Source: Campylobacteraceae bacterium (lineage in GTDB: Bacteria; Campylobacterota; Campylobacteria; Campylobacterales; Sulfurovaceae). From it: a DNA stretch of 35,523 nucleotides. The DNA is taken from positions 1 to 35,523 of the forward strand of contig JALTGP010000065.1 in the NCBI GenBank assembly GCA_027076905.1, given 5' to 3'. Shown here in pieces: positions 15,505-23,087 of the stretch. Made by a program: the position numbers and the translations under genes. The notes under the pieces are model-generated. The model saw nothing but the letters and a program-made list of their open reading frames with translations, was not told where the DNA came from and did not search any database. Position 1 is the stretch's first letter. Every line of letters begins with the position of its first letter.

Positions 15505-16522
15505 AAATAAAATACTTTTAATTACTGGAGGAACAGGTTCGTTTGGAAATGCTGTTCTAAGAGGTTTTTTAAATACAGATATAAAAGAGATACGAATCTT
15601 TTCTCGTGATGAAAAAAAACAAGATGATATGAGAAAAAGATACAACAATGACAAACTAAAATTTTATCTTGGTGATGTTCGTGATGTGAACTCTGTAAAT
15701 GATGCTGTACGTGGAGTCGATTTTATATTTCATGCGGCTGCTTTAAAACAGGTACCTTCTTGTGAGTTTCATCCTATGCAAGCAGTAAAAACAAATATCA
15801 TAGGTACAGAAAACGTACTTAATACGGCTATAAATGAAAAAGTAAAAAAAGTAATAGTTCTCAGTACTGACAAAGCAGTTTATCCTATAAACGCGATGGG
15901 AATAAGTAAGGCTATGATGGAGAGGGTTGCAGTTGCAAAAAGTCATAATCTTGATGATGGCAAAACAATGATAGCTTGTACTCGCTATGGAAATGTTATG
16001 GCAAGTCGGGGTTCTGTTATACCTCTTTTTATAGAGCAAATACGAGAAGGTAAAACTATTACTATTACAAATCCTGCAATGACTAGATTTATGATGAGTT
16101 TAGACCAAGCTGTTGACTTGGTTATGTTTGCATTTAATAATGGAGTTAATGGTGATATATTTGTTCAAAAAGCACCAGCATCTACTGTAGAACTTTTAGC
16201 AAATAGTTTAAAAAATATGCTCGGTAAACCTGAACATGAAGTAAAAATAATTGGTACACGCCATGGAGAGAAGCTTTATGAAACACTACTTACAAAAGAG
16301 GAGATGGTAAAAGCCATAGATATGAAAGAGTATTACAGAATCCCTGCTGACAATAGGGACTTAAACTATAACAAGTTTGTAGAAGATGGTAAAGAGGTTA
16401 TTACAGAAGCTGGGGAGTATCACTCGCATAATACCCATAGGCTTAACGAAGAAGAGTTAAAAGCAATGCTCCTTGACCTATACGAGATTCAAGATGAGCT
16501 AAAAGAGTTTAGGGTTATTTAG
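15497..16522 (+). CDS. fnlA: UDP-GlcNAc 4,6-dehydratase/5-epimerase (FnlA/CapE/WbjB)
   Basis: First enzyme of UDP-N-acetyl-L-fucosamine synthesis: it converts UDP-GlcNAc to UDP-2-acetamido-2,6-dideoxy-beta-L-arabino-4-hexulose. It is a short-chain dehydrogenase-like protein of the FlaA1/CapE group. The NAD(P)-binding GGTGSFG is at residues 11-17; FHAAALKQVPSCEFHP and LSTDKAVYPINAMGISKAMME form the active site, where Met replaces the usual Tyr of YxxxK, as known in this branch. HNTHRLNEEEL near the C-terminus fits the soluble CapE subtype rather than membrane-bound WbpM. PseB is the main alternative, but the following fnlB and fnlC genes settle the pathway. Confidence 0.92.
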   Translation: MFKNKILLITGGTGSFGNAVLRGFLNTDIKEIRIFSRDEKKQDDMRKRYNNDKLKFYLGDVRDVNSVNDAVRGVDFIFHAAALKQVPSCEFHPMQAVKTNIIGTENVLNTAINEKVKKVIVLSTDKAVYPINAMGISKAMMERVAVAKSHNLDDGKTMIACTRYGNVMASRGSVIPLFIEQIREGKTITITNPAMTRFMMSLDQAVDLVMFAFNNGVNGDIFVQKAPASTVELLANSLKNMLGKPEHEVKIIGTRHGEKLYETLLTKEEMVKAIDMKEYYRIPADNRDLNYNKFVEDGKEVITEAGEYHSHNTHRLNEEELKAMLLDLYEIQDELKEFRVI

Positions 16523-17629
16523 ATGAAGGTGCTTATAACTGGTTCAAATGGATTTATCGCAAAAAACTTGATTGAGCATCTTAAAAGAGATGAAAATATA
16601 AAACTGTATCTCTTTAGTAGAAAAGACTCTTTAAACCTTTTGGATGCTTATATAAAAGAGGTTGATTTTATATTTCATCTTGCTGGGGTAAATAGACCCC
16701 AAAGTGTTCATGAGTTTTATGAGGGTAATAGTGCTTTAACTAAAAGTATTATAAATATTTTAGTAAAAGAAGGAAAAACTACACCTATTGTTTTATCTTC
16801 ATCTACTCAGTCAGCTTTAGATAATAATTATGGTAAAAGTAAATTAGAAGCGGAAAATATACTCTTAGAGTATTCTCAAAAGAGTAAAGCAGATATATAT
16901 ATTTATCAACTTCCAAATATTTTTGGTAAATGGTCAAAGCCAAATTATAATTCTGTTGTCTCAACGTGGTGTCATAATATTGCCAATGATTTAGAGATAA
17001 AAATTAACAATAAAGATACTAAATTAAATTTAGTTTATGTAGATGATGTCGTAGAATCTTTTGTAGAAAAATTAAAAAATAGAAGTGATGATAGATATGT
17101 TAATATAAAAAATATAATTTATAAAAAAACATTGGATGAAATAGCAGAGTTACTTTATCAGTTTAAAAAAAATAGAAAAACTTTGGTTATTCCAAATGTT
17201 GCATCTGGATTTAATAGAGCATTGTATGCTACTTATCTTAGCTATTTACCTACAAATGATTTTTCTTATGAGCTAAAAGGCCACCAAGATGATAGGGGAA
17301 CATTTTATGAGATAATAAAAACAGTTGATAGTGGACAATTTTCACTCTCTACAACAGCACCAGGAATTAAGAGAGGAAGCCATTATCATCATACAAAAAA
17401 TGAGAAGTTTTTAGTTGTTAAAGGTGAAGCGCTTATCGAGTTTAGGCATATTGTTACAAATGAAAAAGTTAGCTATAAAGTTAGTGATAAAAAAATGAAA
17501 GTTGTAGAGATGATACCAGGGTATACACATAATATCAAAAATATTGGTGACGAAGAGATGGTACTCTTTCTTTGGGCAAATGAGAATTATGACAACAGTA
17601 ATCCAGATACATATTTTTTAGAGGTATAA
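16523..17629 (+). CDS. fnlB: Bifunctional epimerase/reductase with C-terminal cupin (FnlB/CapF/WbjC)
   Basis: Second enzyme of UDP-L-FucNAc synthesis: C3 epimerisation by the cupin domain and NADPH-dependent C4 reduction by the Rossmann domain, giving UDP-2-acetamido-2,6-dideoxy-L-talose. The N-terminal part (about 1-245) has GSNGFIAKNL for cofactor binding and SSSTQSALDNNYGKSK with Tyr103 and Lys107 as the reductase pair. The C-terminal cupin (about 250-368) begins KGHQDDRGTF and carries the metal-binding SHYHHTKNEKF motif. This two-domain order is diagnostic for CapF. It starts directly at the fnlA stop, so translation is coupled. Complete, no anomalies. Confidence 0.93.
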   Translation: MKVLITGSNGFIAKNLIEHLKRDENIKLYLFSRKDSLNLLDAYIKEVDFIFHLAGVNRPQSVHEFYEGNSALTKSIINILVKEGKTTPIVLSSSTQSALDNNYGKSKLEAENILLEYSQKSKADIYIYQLPNIFGKWSKPNYNSVVSTWCHNIANDLEIKINNKDTKLNLVYVDDVVESFVEKLKNRSDDRYVNIKNIIYKKTLDEIAELLYQFKKNRKTLVIPNVASGFNRALYATYLSYLPTNDFSYELKGHQDDRGTFYEIIKTVDSGQFSLSTTAPGIKRGSHYHHTKNEKFLVVKGEALIEFRHIVTNEKVSYKVSDKKMKVVEMIPGYTHNIKNIGDEEMVLFLWANENYDNSNPDTYFLEV

Positions 17630-17630
17630 G

Positions 17631-18761
17631 ATGATAAAAAAATTAAAAGTAATGACAATAGTCGGTACGCGTCCCGAAATAATAAGACTCTCATCGGTAA
17701 TCGCAAAATTAGAAGAGTCTACTGCTATTGAGCATATATTGGTACATACTGGACAAAACTATGATTATGAGCTTAATGAAGTTTTTTTTAATGATTTTAA
17801 TTTGAGAAAACCAGATTATTTTTTAAATTCAATTGCTAAAAGCCCAACTGAAACAATAGGTAAAATTCTAATATCAGTTGATTCTATTATGAGCAAAGAG
17901 AATCCTGATTCTGTATTAATTCTTGGTGATACAAACTCTTGCCTTTGTGCGATAGCTGCAAAAAAAAGGCATATACCTATTTTTCATATGGAATCTGGAA
18001 ATCGTTGTTTTGACCAAAGAGTGCCAGAAGAGTCTAATAGAAAAATAGTTGACCATATAGCTGATATCAATATGACCTACAGTGATATAGCTAGAGAGTA
18101 TTTACTTAGAGAAGGTTTACCTGCAGACAGAATAATAAAAACTGGAAGCCCAATGTATGAAGTAATAAATAATAAATTAAAAGATATTGAAGCTTCTACT
18201 ATCGTGAATGATTTAAAACTTTTAAAAGGTCAGTATTTTGTGGTTTCTGCCCATAGAGAAGAGAACATAAGTTCAGATAAAAATTTTTTAGATTTGGTAG
18301 ATACTATTAATACTATTTCAGATATTTATAAATTACCTGTAATAATATCTACTCACCCTCGTACAAGAAAGAAAATAGAAGAGTTTGATATTAAATTTAA
18401 TAGCTTAGTGTCTTTGATGAAACCAATGGGTTTTAATGATTATGTCAAGTTACAAAAAGATTCAAAAGTTGTTTTAAGTGATAGTGGAACGATAAGTGAA
18501 GAGGCATCTATTTTATCTTTTCAGGCATTAAATATAAGAGAAGCACATGAAAGACCAGAAGCTATGGAAGAGGCAAGTGTGATGATGGTAGGACTCCAAA
18601 AAGATAGAATACTACAAGGAGTTGAGATACTAGATACTCAAGAAGATGATACTCTTCAAAATGTAGCTGACTACAGTATGCCAAATGTTTCTGATAAAGT
18701 TTTGAGAATTATCTTATCTTATACAGACTATATTAATAGAACTGTTTGGAAGGAGTTTTAA
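17631..18761 (+). CDS. fnlC: UDP-2-acetamido-2,6-dideoxy-L-talose 2-epimerase (FnlC/CapG/WbjD)
   Basis: Third enzyme of the pathway; it epimerises C2 of the L-talose intermediate to give UDP-N-acetyl-L-fucosamine. It belongs to the non-hydrolysing UDP-GlcNAc 2-epimerase (WecB) family with a GT-B fold. Seen in the sequence: IVGTRPEIIRLSSVI at the N-terminus, HTGQNYD, LGDTNSCLCAIAA, FHMESGNRCFDQRVPEE (WecB itself has HVEAGLRT here), STHPRTRKK and SDSGTISEEASIL. The deviation at HMESGNRCFD is what separates this subgroup from WecB. One base separates it from fnlB. Plain WecB is the alternative, but position and motif favour FnlC. Confidence 0.92.
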   Translation: MIKKLKVMTIVGTRPEIIRLSSVIAKLEESTAIEHILVHTGQNYDYELNEVFFNDFNLRKPDYFLNSIAKSPTETIGKILISVDSIMSKENPDSVLILGDTNSCLCAIAAKKRHIPIFHMESGNRCFDQRVPEESNRKIVDHIADINMTYSDIAREYLLREGLPADRIIKTGSPMYEVINNKLKDIEASTIVNDLKLLKGQYFVVSAHREENISSDKNFLDLVDTINTISDIYKLPVIISTHPRTRKKIEEFDIKFNSLVSLMKPMGFNDYVKLQKDSKVVLSDSGTISEEASILSFQALNIREAHERPEAMEEASVMMVGLQKDRILQGVEILDTQEDDTLQNVADYSMPNVSDKVLRIILSYTDYINRTVWKEF

Positions 18762-18762
18762 C

Positions 18763-19926
18763 ATGAAGATATGCATCATAGTAGATGATTATATGCCTAG
18801 TAGTATAAAAATTGCTGCAAAAATGATGCATGAGTTAGCTTGTGAACTTGTACATTTAGGGCATAAAGTAAGTGTAGTTACTCCTGATATTACTGTTTCT
18901 TCAGTAAGTATTGAAAAATTAGATGGTGTAAACATATATAGATTTCATTCAGGTGAGATTAAAAATGTCTCTAAAGTAAAAAGAGCGATAAATGAGACAT
19001 TGCTATCTTGGAATGCATGGAAAGATACCAAGGATATACTTAAAAATAATCCTCATGATTTAATAATATATTACTCTCCAACTATTTTTTTCGGTCCGTT
19101 GGTTTATTTATTAAAAAAAGAATGGAATGCCAAAAGCTATTTGATACTAAGAGATTTCTTTCCTCAGTGGACAATAGATAATAAAATACTTAACAAACAC
19201 TCTCCTATAACATACTATTTTAAATTTTTTGAAAGAATAAACTATACTGTTGCAGATACAATAGGTATAATGTCAGAGAAAAATTTAGAATGGTTTAGAA
19301 ACTATTATAAAACAGATAAGCCCTTAAAAGTCTTATACAATTGGACTAATTTGCAAATATCTGATAGATATAGAAAAGAGCTGGGAGTAGAAGATAAGGT
19401 TGTGTTTTTTTATGGTGGAAATCTTGGTCATGCTCAAGATATGATGAATATAGTTAGACTCGCTATAAATATGAAATATGAGAAGAACGCTCATTTTATT
19501 TTAGTTGGTGCAGGTGATGAGTATGAACTTATACAAGAGAATATAGAGAGGGAAAATATGAAAAATATTACCCTATTACCTTCGGTTGACCAAGAAGAGT
19601 TTAAACAGATGCTAACAGAGTTTGATGTAGGTCTGTTTACTTTAAATAAAAATCATATCACACATAATTTTCCAGGGAAGCTTTTGGGATATATGGTAAA
19701 AGAGATGCCGATACTTGGAAGCGTTAATCCTAATAATGACCTGAAAAATATTTTAGAAGAGTTTGATGCTGGATTGGTTACAGTTAATGGAGAAGACCAA
19801 CTGTTTTATGAAAATGCAAAAAAACTTTTAGATGAAGGATTTAGGCTACAAATGGGAAGAAATGCCAAAAGACTTTTGGTAGATAGGTTTTCTGTTACTA
19901 ATGCTGTTGAGAAAATAATAGATTGA
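18763..19926 (+). CDS. wbuB: L-fucosamine transferase, WbuB-like glycosyltransferase
   Basis: A 387-residue GT4-type GT-B enzyme expected to transfer FucNAc to the lipid-linked acceptor at the inner face of the membrane. The N-terminus KICIIVDDYMPSSIKIAAKM is typical for WbuB, with VDDY and the basic loop. Donor-domain motifs are FFYGGNLGHAQDMMNI, ILVGAGDEY and FPGKLLGYMVKEMPILG. The fnlABC-wbuB order matches what I recall for E. coli O26-type loci. It ends the operon; the hairpin at 19944-19965 lies behind it and a convergent Wzc-like gene follows. Confidence 0.85.
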   Translation: MKICIIVDDYMPSSIKIAAKMMHELACELVHLGHKVSVVTPDITVSSVSIEKLDGVNIYRFHSGEIKNVSKVKRAINETLLSWNAWKDTKDILKNNPHDLIIYYSPTIFFGPLVYLLKKEWNAKSYLILRDFFPQWTIDNKILNKHSPITYYFKFFERINYTVADTIGIMSEKNLEWFRNYYKTDKPLKVLYNWTNLQISDRYRKELGVEDKVVFFYGGNLGHAQDMMNIVRLAINMKYEKNAHFILVGAGDEYELIQENIERENMKNITLLPSVDQEEFKQMLTEFDVGLFTLNKNHITHNFPGKLLGYMVKEMPILGSVNPNNDLKNILEEFDAGLVTVNGEDQLFYENAKKLLDEGFRLQMGRNAKRLLVDRFSVTNAVEKIID

Positions 19927-19943
19927 CTCTTCTACTAAATCTA

Positions 19944-19965
19944 CTGCTCTTATGCGAGAGAGCAG
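19944..19965. terminator. Hairpin between convergent wbuB and wzc-like genes
   Basis: CTGCTCT (19944-19950), 8-base loop, AGAGCAG (19959-19965). It lies 18 bases after the wbuB stop and about 20 bases beyond the stop of the minus-strand gene. No T run follows on the plus strand; GATTTAGTAG on the minus strand is only weakly T-rich. A role in ending both transcripts is plausible but not strong. Confidence 0.4.
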
Positions 19966-19985
19966 AGATAAAACGTTAATTTAAA

Positions 19986-22253
19986 TCATAATTTTTCCTT
20001 GAATTTATAGGTATTTAAGAGTAGTTGAATATTTTTAAAGCCATAGAGTTCAATACTCTGTTTTAAATTAGTTAAAAATGATTTTTTTGTAAAATTTTCT
20101 TTGATAACAATTAGATTTATATCGGTAAATTGCATAAAATATAAACTCTCTTCCACCATCATTAGTGGTGCAGCATTAATAAAAATATAGTCATAGCTTT
20201 TCTCCAATGTTGATAGCATAAGTGTCAACTTTTGAGACAAAAGAAGCTCTGAAGGGTTTGATATCTCTTTTCCTGTGAAGATAATATCAAGATGTTGATA
20301 CTCTGTTTTAAAAATTATATCTTCAACATTGTCTCTATGGTTTAGATAAGTGCTTATCCCCTTTTTAGACTTTATGTTAAAATATTGATGTAATGTAGGT
20401 TGATATAGGTCTAAATCTACAATAATGGATTTATACCCTGCTAGTTGAAAAAGATGACTTAAATTTAGTATAATCTCTGTTTTTCCTTCATTAGGCATAC
20501 TTGATGTTACAAGTAGACTATTTCCTTTACGTTTATTGGTAATAAGTTGAAGTTTTGTTCGAAGCTTACGAAAATATGTGGTTAAAATAGAGTTAGGATA
20601 TTCAATAACTTCAAAAGCACTGTTTTTTTTCAAAAATAGAGGTATCTCTCCATATATAGGTAAAGAGGTTAACTCTTGTATATCTTTTATGGTTTGTATT
20701 TTTCGACTTAATCTATTTCTAAAATAAGCGATAAAAATACCCAATATTAGACCAATTATTCCAGATACCATAAGAATCTTAGCTTTTTTAGGACTAATAG
20801 GCTTTCTACTTGAATATGCTGAGTCAATAATCTCATAATCGGAGAGGGTTGCAACTTTTTTCAAATCATTTTCAGATTTTTTTTCAAGAAGATAAGCGTA
20901 CATCTTTGCATTAACATCATAGTTTCTTTGAAACTGAATAAGCTGTTTCTCTTTTTTTGGTAGTTTTTCTAATTTTTTCTCATTTCTATTTCTCTGCTTA
21001 TAGAGTCCCTTTTGCTGTTGATTCATATTTTGTTGTAGACTTTTTATATTGCTATAAACTTTATTTTGGTTCTTTCGTATTTGAGTTTCTAGTAGTATTA
21101 AGTCAGGATGTTTTTTAGTAAATTTTATACTTAATGTATCTATGTTCTGTCTCATATCTTCTATTCTTTGAATTAGTTCAATGGTAGGCAGTTCATCTAA
21201 AGCTTTTAAAGTAGGTATCATATCTTCTAAATATTGACTATTTTCTGAAAGTATTAGTAAGTTTTTAATCAAACTTTTTTTGATTTTATTCTCTTCTATT
21301 TTTATCTCTATCGAATTCAATCTCTCAAGCAGTAATCTTGACTGTTTTGTAGGTTCAATAACCTTATTTTTTACTCTATACTCTTGAAGTTGTATCTCTG
21401 ATTTTCCTAATGTCTTCCCTGTTATTTGAAGTTGTTGATTTATAAATTTTAAAACTTTATTGTTTTCTCTATTTTTATTGGTAACGCTCTCTGCTAAATA
21501 GACATCAATCAGTCCATTGATATAGGCATTAGCTCTTTTAATTGAGCTATCCTGATAGGAGAGTTTAATGATAGAGACATCCCTATTAAGTTGAGATATT
21601 TTAAGTCTTTTTTTTACTATATTCTCATAGATATCTCTATTGCCTCCATTGAATTTAAAATATATAGGCGAAGAGAAGTTTGATTCTTTTTTAACTGTAC
21701 ATTTAAAATCTTTAAGCTGAATCTCTTGATTATATTGAAAAAGCTGACTTATCCCACTCTTTTTTTCTTCAATTTTAAATCCATTCTCCTCTGGGTGTAA
21801 AATAAACTTTTTTCCAATTGTTTTATCATTATAAATGGTAATATTTTGAATTTCAATGGGTGAGTTTACAAAAAATTCAACTTGTTTGTAACCCTCTTTT
21901 GCAAAATATTGTACTTCCATATTTAATTTATTGATGGCTTTATCACTGATATAAAAGCTATTTAATATGGCAATCTCCTGCTCTATATTACTAGCACCTG
22001 ATTGAGATAATGCTCTGATTATAGGGTCTTGAAGGGCTAAATTATTTAGACTCTTATCTGTTTTTATTTTTATTGTAGCTGAGGATTCATAGGTTGGAGG
22101 TATAAAATAAAGATAGATGCTAGTCAATGATAAAACCATAAAAATAATAAAAAGAATAGACCATTTATATAGCAAAATTATTTCAACAAAATCTAGAAAA
22201 AATATATAATCCTCATCATCATCTCTTTCTCTCATGCTTTCTATTCTGTTCAT
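19986..22253 (-). CDS. Wzc-like chain-length regulator with degenerate BY-kinase domain
   Basis: A 755-residue inner-membrane protein of the Wzc/Etk family. Residues about 20-55 hold the first membrane helix (WSILFIIFMVLSLTSIYLYF), then a long periplasmic Wzz-like part with coiled coil (about 255-430, rich in Lys/Gln/Glu), the second helix with its PxxP motif (SSRKPISPKKAKILM) at about 480-505, and a cytoplasmic ATPase domain. The kinase motifs are altered: Walker A is SSMPNEGKT (591 Lys present), A' is VDLDLYQP with Tyr in place of Arg, and Walker B is IFINAAP with Asn693 where Asp is expected. No tyrosine cluster at the C-terminus. It may set chain length without kinase activity. Strong ribosome site AAGGAG; own promoter upstream. 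Confidence 0.85.
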   Translation of the reverse strand: MNRIESMRERDDDEDYIFFLDFVEIILLYKWSILFIIFMVLSLTSIYLYFIPPTYESSATIKIKTDKSLNNLALQDPIIRALSQSGASNIEQEIAILNSFYISDKAINKLNMEVQYFAKEGYKQVEFFVNSPIEIQNITIYNDKTIGKKFILHPEENGFKIEEKKSGISQLFQYNQEIQLKDFKCTVKKESNFSSPIYFKFNGGNRDIYENIVKKRLKISQLNRDVSIIKLSYQDSSIKRANAYINGLIDVYLAESVTNKNRENNKVLKFINQQLQITGKTLGKSEIQLQEYRVKNKVIEPTKQSRLLLERLNSIEIKIEENKIKKSLIKNLLILSENSQYLEDMIPTLKALDELPTIELIQRIEDMRQNIDTLSIKFTKKHPDLILLETQIRKNQNKVYSNIKSLQQNMNQQQKGLYKQRNRNEKKLEKLPKKEKQLIQFQRNYDVNAKMYAYLLEKKSENDLKKVATLSDYEIIDSAYSSRKPISPKKAKILMVSGIIGLILGIFIAYFRNRLSRKIQTIKDIQELTSLPIYGEIPLFLKKNSAFEVIEYPNSILTTYFRKLRTKLQLITNKRKGNSLLVTSSMPNEGKTEIILNLSHLFQLAGYKSIIVDLDLYQPTLHQYFNIKSKKGISTYLNHRDNVEDIIFKTEYQHLDIIFTGKEISNPSELLLSQKLTLMLSTLEKSYDYIFINAAPLMMVEESLYFMQFTDINLIVIKENFTKKSFLTNLKQSIELYGFKNIQLLLNTYKFKEKL

Positions 22254-22304
22254 CTCTTAATCTCCTTAATTATATAAAGTAATTTAAATTAAATATATTT
22301 CAAT

Positions 22305-22310
22305 ATTATA
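22305..22310 (-). promoter_or_regulatory. Predicted -10 box of the wzc-like gene
   Basis: GTGGTATAATATTG on the minus strand, 51 bases before the ATG. It is the best TATAAT in the divergent control region between the Wzc-like gene and the pel operon. Confidence 0.4.
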
Positions 22311-22403
22311 CCACTATTTTAAACATAAATAAATTAAAAATATTGTTTTCATATTAAAATCGTGCTATTATTTAACTATTCATATTTTTGATAAAATAGA
22401 TAG

Positions 22404-22421
22404 TTAGTAACATCTTACTAA
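22404..22421. promoter_or_regulatory. Palindrome in the wzc/pel divergent control region
   Basis: TTAGTAA-CATC-TTACTAA, two perfect 7-base arms with a 4-base spacer. The 290-base region 22254-22544 holds no gene; it contains the two predicted promoters and this palindrome, which could bind a dimeric regulator or form a small hairpin in the pel leader. Function is unproven. Confidence 0.3.
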
Positions 22422-22482
22422 TTTAACTAAAAAATGCCCCTATGTAGAACTGTCAAATATTTAAACTATAAGATTAATACTA

Positions 22483-22488
22483 TATACT
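22483..22488 (+). promoter_or_regulatory. Candidate -10 box of the pel operon
   Basis: CTATATACTAGTCC, 56 bases before the chosen pelC start, with TTAAAC about 16 bases upstream as a poor -35. TATAAG at about 22467 is an alternative. A c-di-GMP-responsive activator such as FleQ controls pel in Pseudomonas; I see no recognisable FleQ box here. Confidence 0.35.
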
Positions 22489-22544
22489 AGTCCAATTAAA
22501 AATATCATATGGTCAAATGGCTATATTTCGGGGGCAACATAGAC

Positions 22545-23072
22545 ATGACGCAACATAAAAAACTAATATTAGTATTACTTTTACTCTTTTCTGTTTTAAT
22601 AGCAACAGGGTGCTCTTCAATAGTAAATAAAAAAAATATAAATTTACCTTTAGAGAAAAAATATGCTATTAGCTCTTTTTGGAACTATACAGAGACACCG
22701 ATGGCAGGACTTAGGGCAGCTACTATTATGGAGTCTGTTTTGGCACAAAAAAATATTCATATCATCTCTTTAATTGGGGGAGGAGATGAACTTACACTCT
22801 CTAGTACCAAAAGTAGTTTCTTAGAAAAAAAAAGAGCCAATGCAAAGGCTTTGGGGGCGGATTATCTCATAATTGGAAATGTACAAGAGTGGCGATACAA
22901 GACAGGAATTGATGGTGAGCCTGTGGTGAGTTATGGTATTAAGGTAATTAACCTAGAAGATAACACTACCATTTTTAATGGACTTGGAGCAAAAAGTGCT
23001 TGGGGGTATAAATCAATTAGTATTGTAGCACAAGAGATTGCCAAAGAGTTAACACCTCAATTTGTTAAGTAG
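22545..23072 (+). CDS. pelC: Pel polysaccharide outer-membrane lipoprotein PelC
   Basis: Outer-membrane lipoprotein that, by knowledge of the Pseudomonas protein, forms a periplasmic ring funnelling cationic Pel polymer to the PelB pore. From the ATG at 22545 the product has 175 residues, close to Pseudomonas PelC. A lipoprotein signal (KK, then LILVLLLLFSVLIATGC) places the lipidated Cys at residue 23. After it come YAISSFWNYTETPMAGLRA, the family start of the mature fold, ALGADYLIIGNVQEWRY and a conserved-looking tryptophan in SAWGYKS. The upstream in-frame ATG at 22509 would put 12 extra residues in front of the signal, so I prefer 22545. It is the first gene of the operon, not the third as in Pseudomonas. 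Confidence 0.9.
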   Translation: MTQHKKLILVLLLLFSVLIATGCSSIVNKKNINLPLEKKYAISSFWNYTETPMAGLRAATIMESVLAQKNIHIISLIGGGDELTLSSTKSSFLEKKRANAKALGADYLIIGNVQEWRYKTGIDGEPVVSYGIKVINLEDNTTIFNGLGAKSAWGYKSISIVAQEIAKELTPQFVK

Positions 23073-23087
23073 AAATAGCATTATATC

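Noticed and set aside
15497-16522. PseB (pseudaminic acid pathway) or WbpM-type dehydratase
   Set aside because: The next two genes are unmistakable CapF/FnlB and CapG/FnlC types, so the FucNAc pathway is the coherent assignment.
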